A stretch of DNA of 64,000 nucleotides from Sphaerospermopsis torques-reginae ITEP-024 (GTDB lineage: Bacteria > Cyanobacteriota > Cyanobacteriia > Cyanobacteriales > Nostocaceae). The notes beneath the pieces were generated by a model that worked only from the letters and a program-made list of their open reading frames with translations, was not told the origin of the DNA and ran no database searches. How positions within the stretch are numbered: the first letter of the stretch is position 1; each line of letters opens with the position of its first letter. A program made the translations under genes and the position numbers. Of this stretch, positions 62,795 through 64,000 are shown piece after piece. The stretch covers positions 3,658,001 to 3,722,000 of the forward strand of contig NZ_CP080598.1 of assembly GCF_019598945.1 (NCBI RefSeq), written 5' to 3'.

Positions 62795-63632
62795 ACCAAA
62801 GCAACAAGCACAACATCAAAAAAAGCAAAGTTGGGTTCCGGGGGTTTTAATTGGGATAGCGGTTGGTTATTTATTTTTAGTGCAGTATATCCCAACTCTT
62901 AATGTGTTTTACCAAGCTTTTAAAAAGGGAATAGGACCATTTTTTGAGAACCTAACCAGAATAGATTTTCTCCATGCTGCTTGGTTAACTTTATTATTAG
63001 CGGTGATTTCTATACCGATAAATACTGTATTTGGTTTGTGTGCTGCTTGGGCGATCGCACGTCATAAATTCCCTGGTCGTGCTATTGTTTTAAGTATCAT
63101 TGATCTGCCTTTTTCTATCTCTCCAGTTGTGGCAGGTTTGATGATTGTTTTACTCTATGGTAGACAAGGTTGGTTTGGTGGTTTTTTACAATCTGCTGAT
63201 ATTCAAATTATCTTTGCTTTTCCAGGAATGGTGTTAGCGACGGCGTTTGTCAGTATGCCTTTTGTTGCTAGGGAAGTGATTCCGGTTTTGGAAGAGTTCG
63301 GAAAAGATCAGGAAGAAGCAGCAAAAACTTTAGGTGCTAATGAATGGCAAACTTTCTGGCGTGTGACTTTACCTAGTATTCGTTGGGGTTTACTCTATGG
63401 TTTGATTTTAACAAATGCTAGGGCTATGGGTGAGTTTGGGGCGGTTTCTGTTGTTTCTGGAAATATTGCGAGTAAGACTCAAAGTTTGCCTTTGTTTGTG
63501 GAGGATGCCTATAAACAATATGAAACGGAAGCGGCTTTTTCGGCGGCGGTTTTGTTGGCATTTTTGGCGGTGGTAACTTTGGTTATCAAGGAAATTTTGG
63601 AGAGGAAAACTCGTATTAAGGATGTGGAATAA
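62781..63632 (+). CDS. cysW: Sulfate ABC transporter permease CysW
   Basis: A 283-residue partner permease. It shows [20 protein letters not shown] and the coupling loop [22 protein letters not shown], then [18 protein letters not shown]. It starts inside cysT (14-base overlap), so translation is coupled. CysT, CysW and a CysA dimer form the channel fed by SbpA. Confidence 0.94.
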   Translation: MTTGKPKQQAQHQKKQSWVPGVLIGIAVGYLFLVQYIPTLNVFYQAFKKGIGPFFENLTRIDFLHAAWLTLLLAVISIPINTVFGLCAAWAIARHKFPGRAIVLSIIDLPFSISPVVAGLMIVLLYGRQGWFGGFLQSADIQIIFAFPGMVLATAFVSMPFVAREVIPVLEEFGKDQEEAAKTLGANEWQTFWRVTLPSIRWGLLYGLILTNARAMGEFGAVSVVSGNIASKTQSLPLFVEDAYKQYETEAAFSAAVLLAFLAVVTLVIKEILERKTRIKDVE

Positions 63633-63660
63633 TTGGTGATTGGTGATTGGTGATTGGGTA
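63632..63660. repeat. STRR heptamers (TTGGTGA)
   Basis: Three to four copies directly at the cysW stop. Confidence 0.85.
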
Positions 63661-63864
63661 AAATATAATCCGTACTCAGGATGTGGAATAATTCTTACTT
63701 TGCGTTCTTTGCGGTTCGTTAAATATTAAGTTTTTTTTGAACGAACCACGAAGACACGAAGGACACGAAGGGAAGAGGTTTGAGAGGGTTTTTGGGTGAG
63801 TGTTGTTAGTTGGTAAGTACGTTAGATTTATTTATGGTGATGGTTTTATTTTTTGGGGGTTTTT

Positions 63865-64000
63865 ATGAGTGATAAAAATGTGTTGACAAGTCAAAGAATT
63901 AGGATGAGAATTACTAAGGAGTATCATCAAGAACCTGTTATTTCTCGTCTGGTTTCTGATTATGGTTTAACTATTAATATTAAGGCTGCTTTTTTAGGTC
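63865..64000 (+). CDS. NIL-domain protein (3' end outside window)
   Basis: The first 45 codons read RIRMRITKEYHQEPVISRLV and DYGLTINIKAAFLG, the opening of NIL domains, small ACT-like modules often linked to ABC importers and ferredoxins. A GGGGG stretch 6-7 bases before the ATG serves as ribosome-binding site. The position after cysW suggests a link to sulfur uptake. The gene runs past the window end. Confidence 0.75.
   Translation, partial: MSDKNVLTSQRIRMRITKEYHQEPVISRLVSDYGLTINIKAAFLG

Overview
The window is chromosomal DNA of a filamentous, probably heterocyst-forming (Nostocales) cyanobacterium. The evidence is the petC-petA cytochrome b6f pair, the cyanobacterial small RNA Yfr1 between guaB3 and trxA, cyanobacterial/plastid families (Ycf35, DUF3067, DUF2997, DUF3038, DUF4335, COP23), many GCGATCGC (HIP1) octamers, AT-rich base composition, and heptameric tandem repeats (STRRs) in a large share of the intergenic gaps.

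Layout. 1-1851: ilvB (minus, cut by the window edge). 2128-9853: an uptake locus under a cobalamin riboswitch, with a DUF1636 protein, a TonB-dependent receptor behind a Fur-box-like palindrome, an iron-sulfur protein, and a binding protein, permease and ATPase of the FecBCD/BtuFCD type; vitamin B12 is the most likely cargo. 9850-13210: an MFS exporter, a small hydrolase and a chelatase-like protein with a natural seven-histidine tail. 13416-18667: accessory region with tandem twin AAA ATPase/PD-(D/E)XK genes, a WD40 gene stump and a frameshifted IS4-type element. 19389-23323: ftsH, then petC-petA. 24050-27750: conserved small genes (DUF3067; DUF2997-ycf35-ferredoxin) mixed with gene debris (OGFr-like fragment, two broken PIN genes, a deleted IS630 element). 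27760-32852: DUF3038/DUF4335 pair and mutS2, which has a repeat-derived insert inside its ATPase domain. 33355-39070: three secreted proteins (HtrA-like protease, COP23 protein, double-protease/TPR protein). 39133-42598: DUF2288, PlsC, DUF2795 and a tight three-gene unit of a ParA-like ATPase, a helical protein and an Mrr-like nuclease. 42668-45860: plsX-fabH-fabD. 46382-49638: pepA, two solitary CRISPR-repeat-like motifs, unrecognised small genes with a 120-bp tandem duplication, and a hydrolase. 50571-59289: metG, a LabA-like NYN protein, LptC, a PBP4-type carboxypeptidase, a LOG-family protein, trxA, Yfr1 and guaB3. 59438-64000: sulfate uptake (two divergent sulfate-binding proteins, cysT, cysW) and the start of a NIL-domain gene.

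The best candidates for something undescribed are the ParA/helical/Mrr-like operon (40952-42598) and the twin ATPase-nuclease genes with an identical 3' block (13416-16586). After these come the repeat insert in MutS2, a hairpin-rich element between petC and the DUF3067 gene, and the small-gene/repeat patch beside the CRISPR-like motifs. All product calls come from reading motifs and protein patterns by eye; no database search was run.
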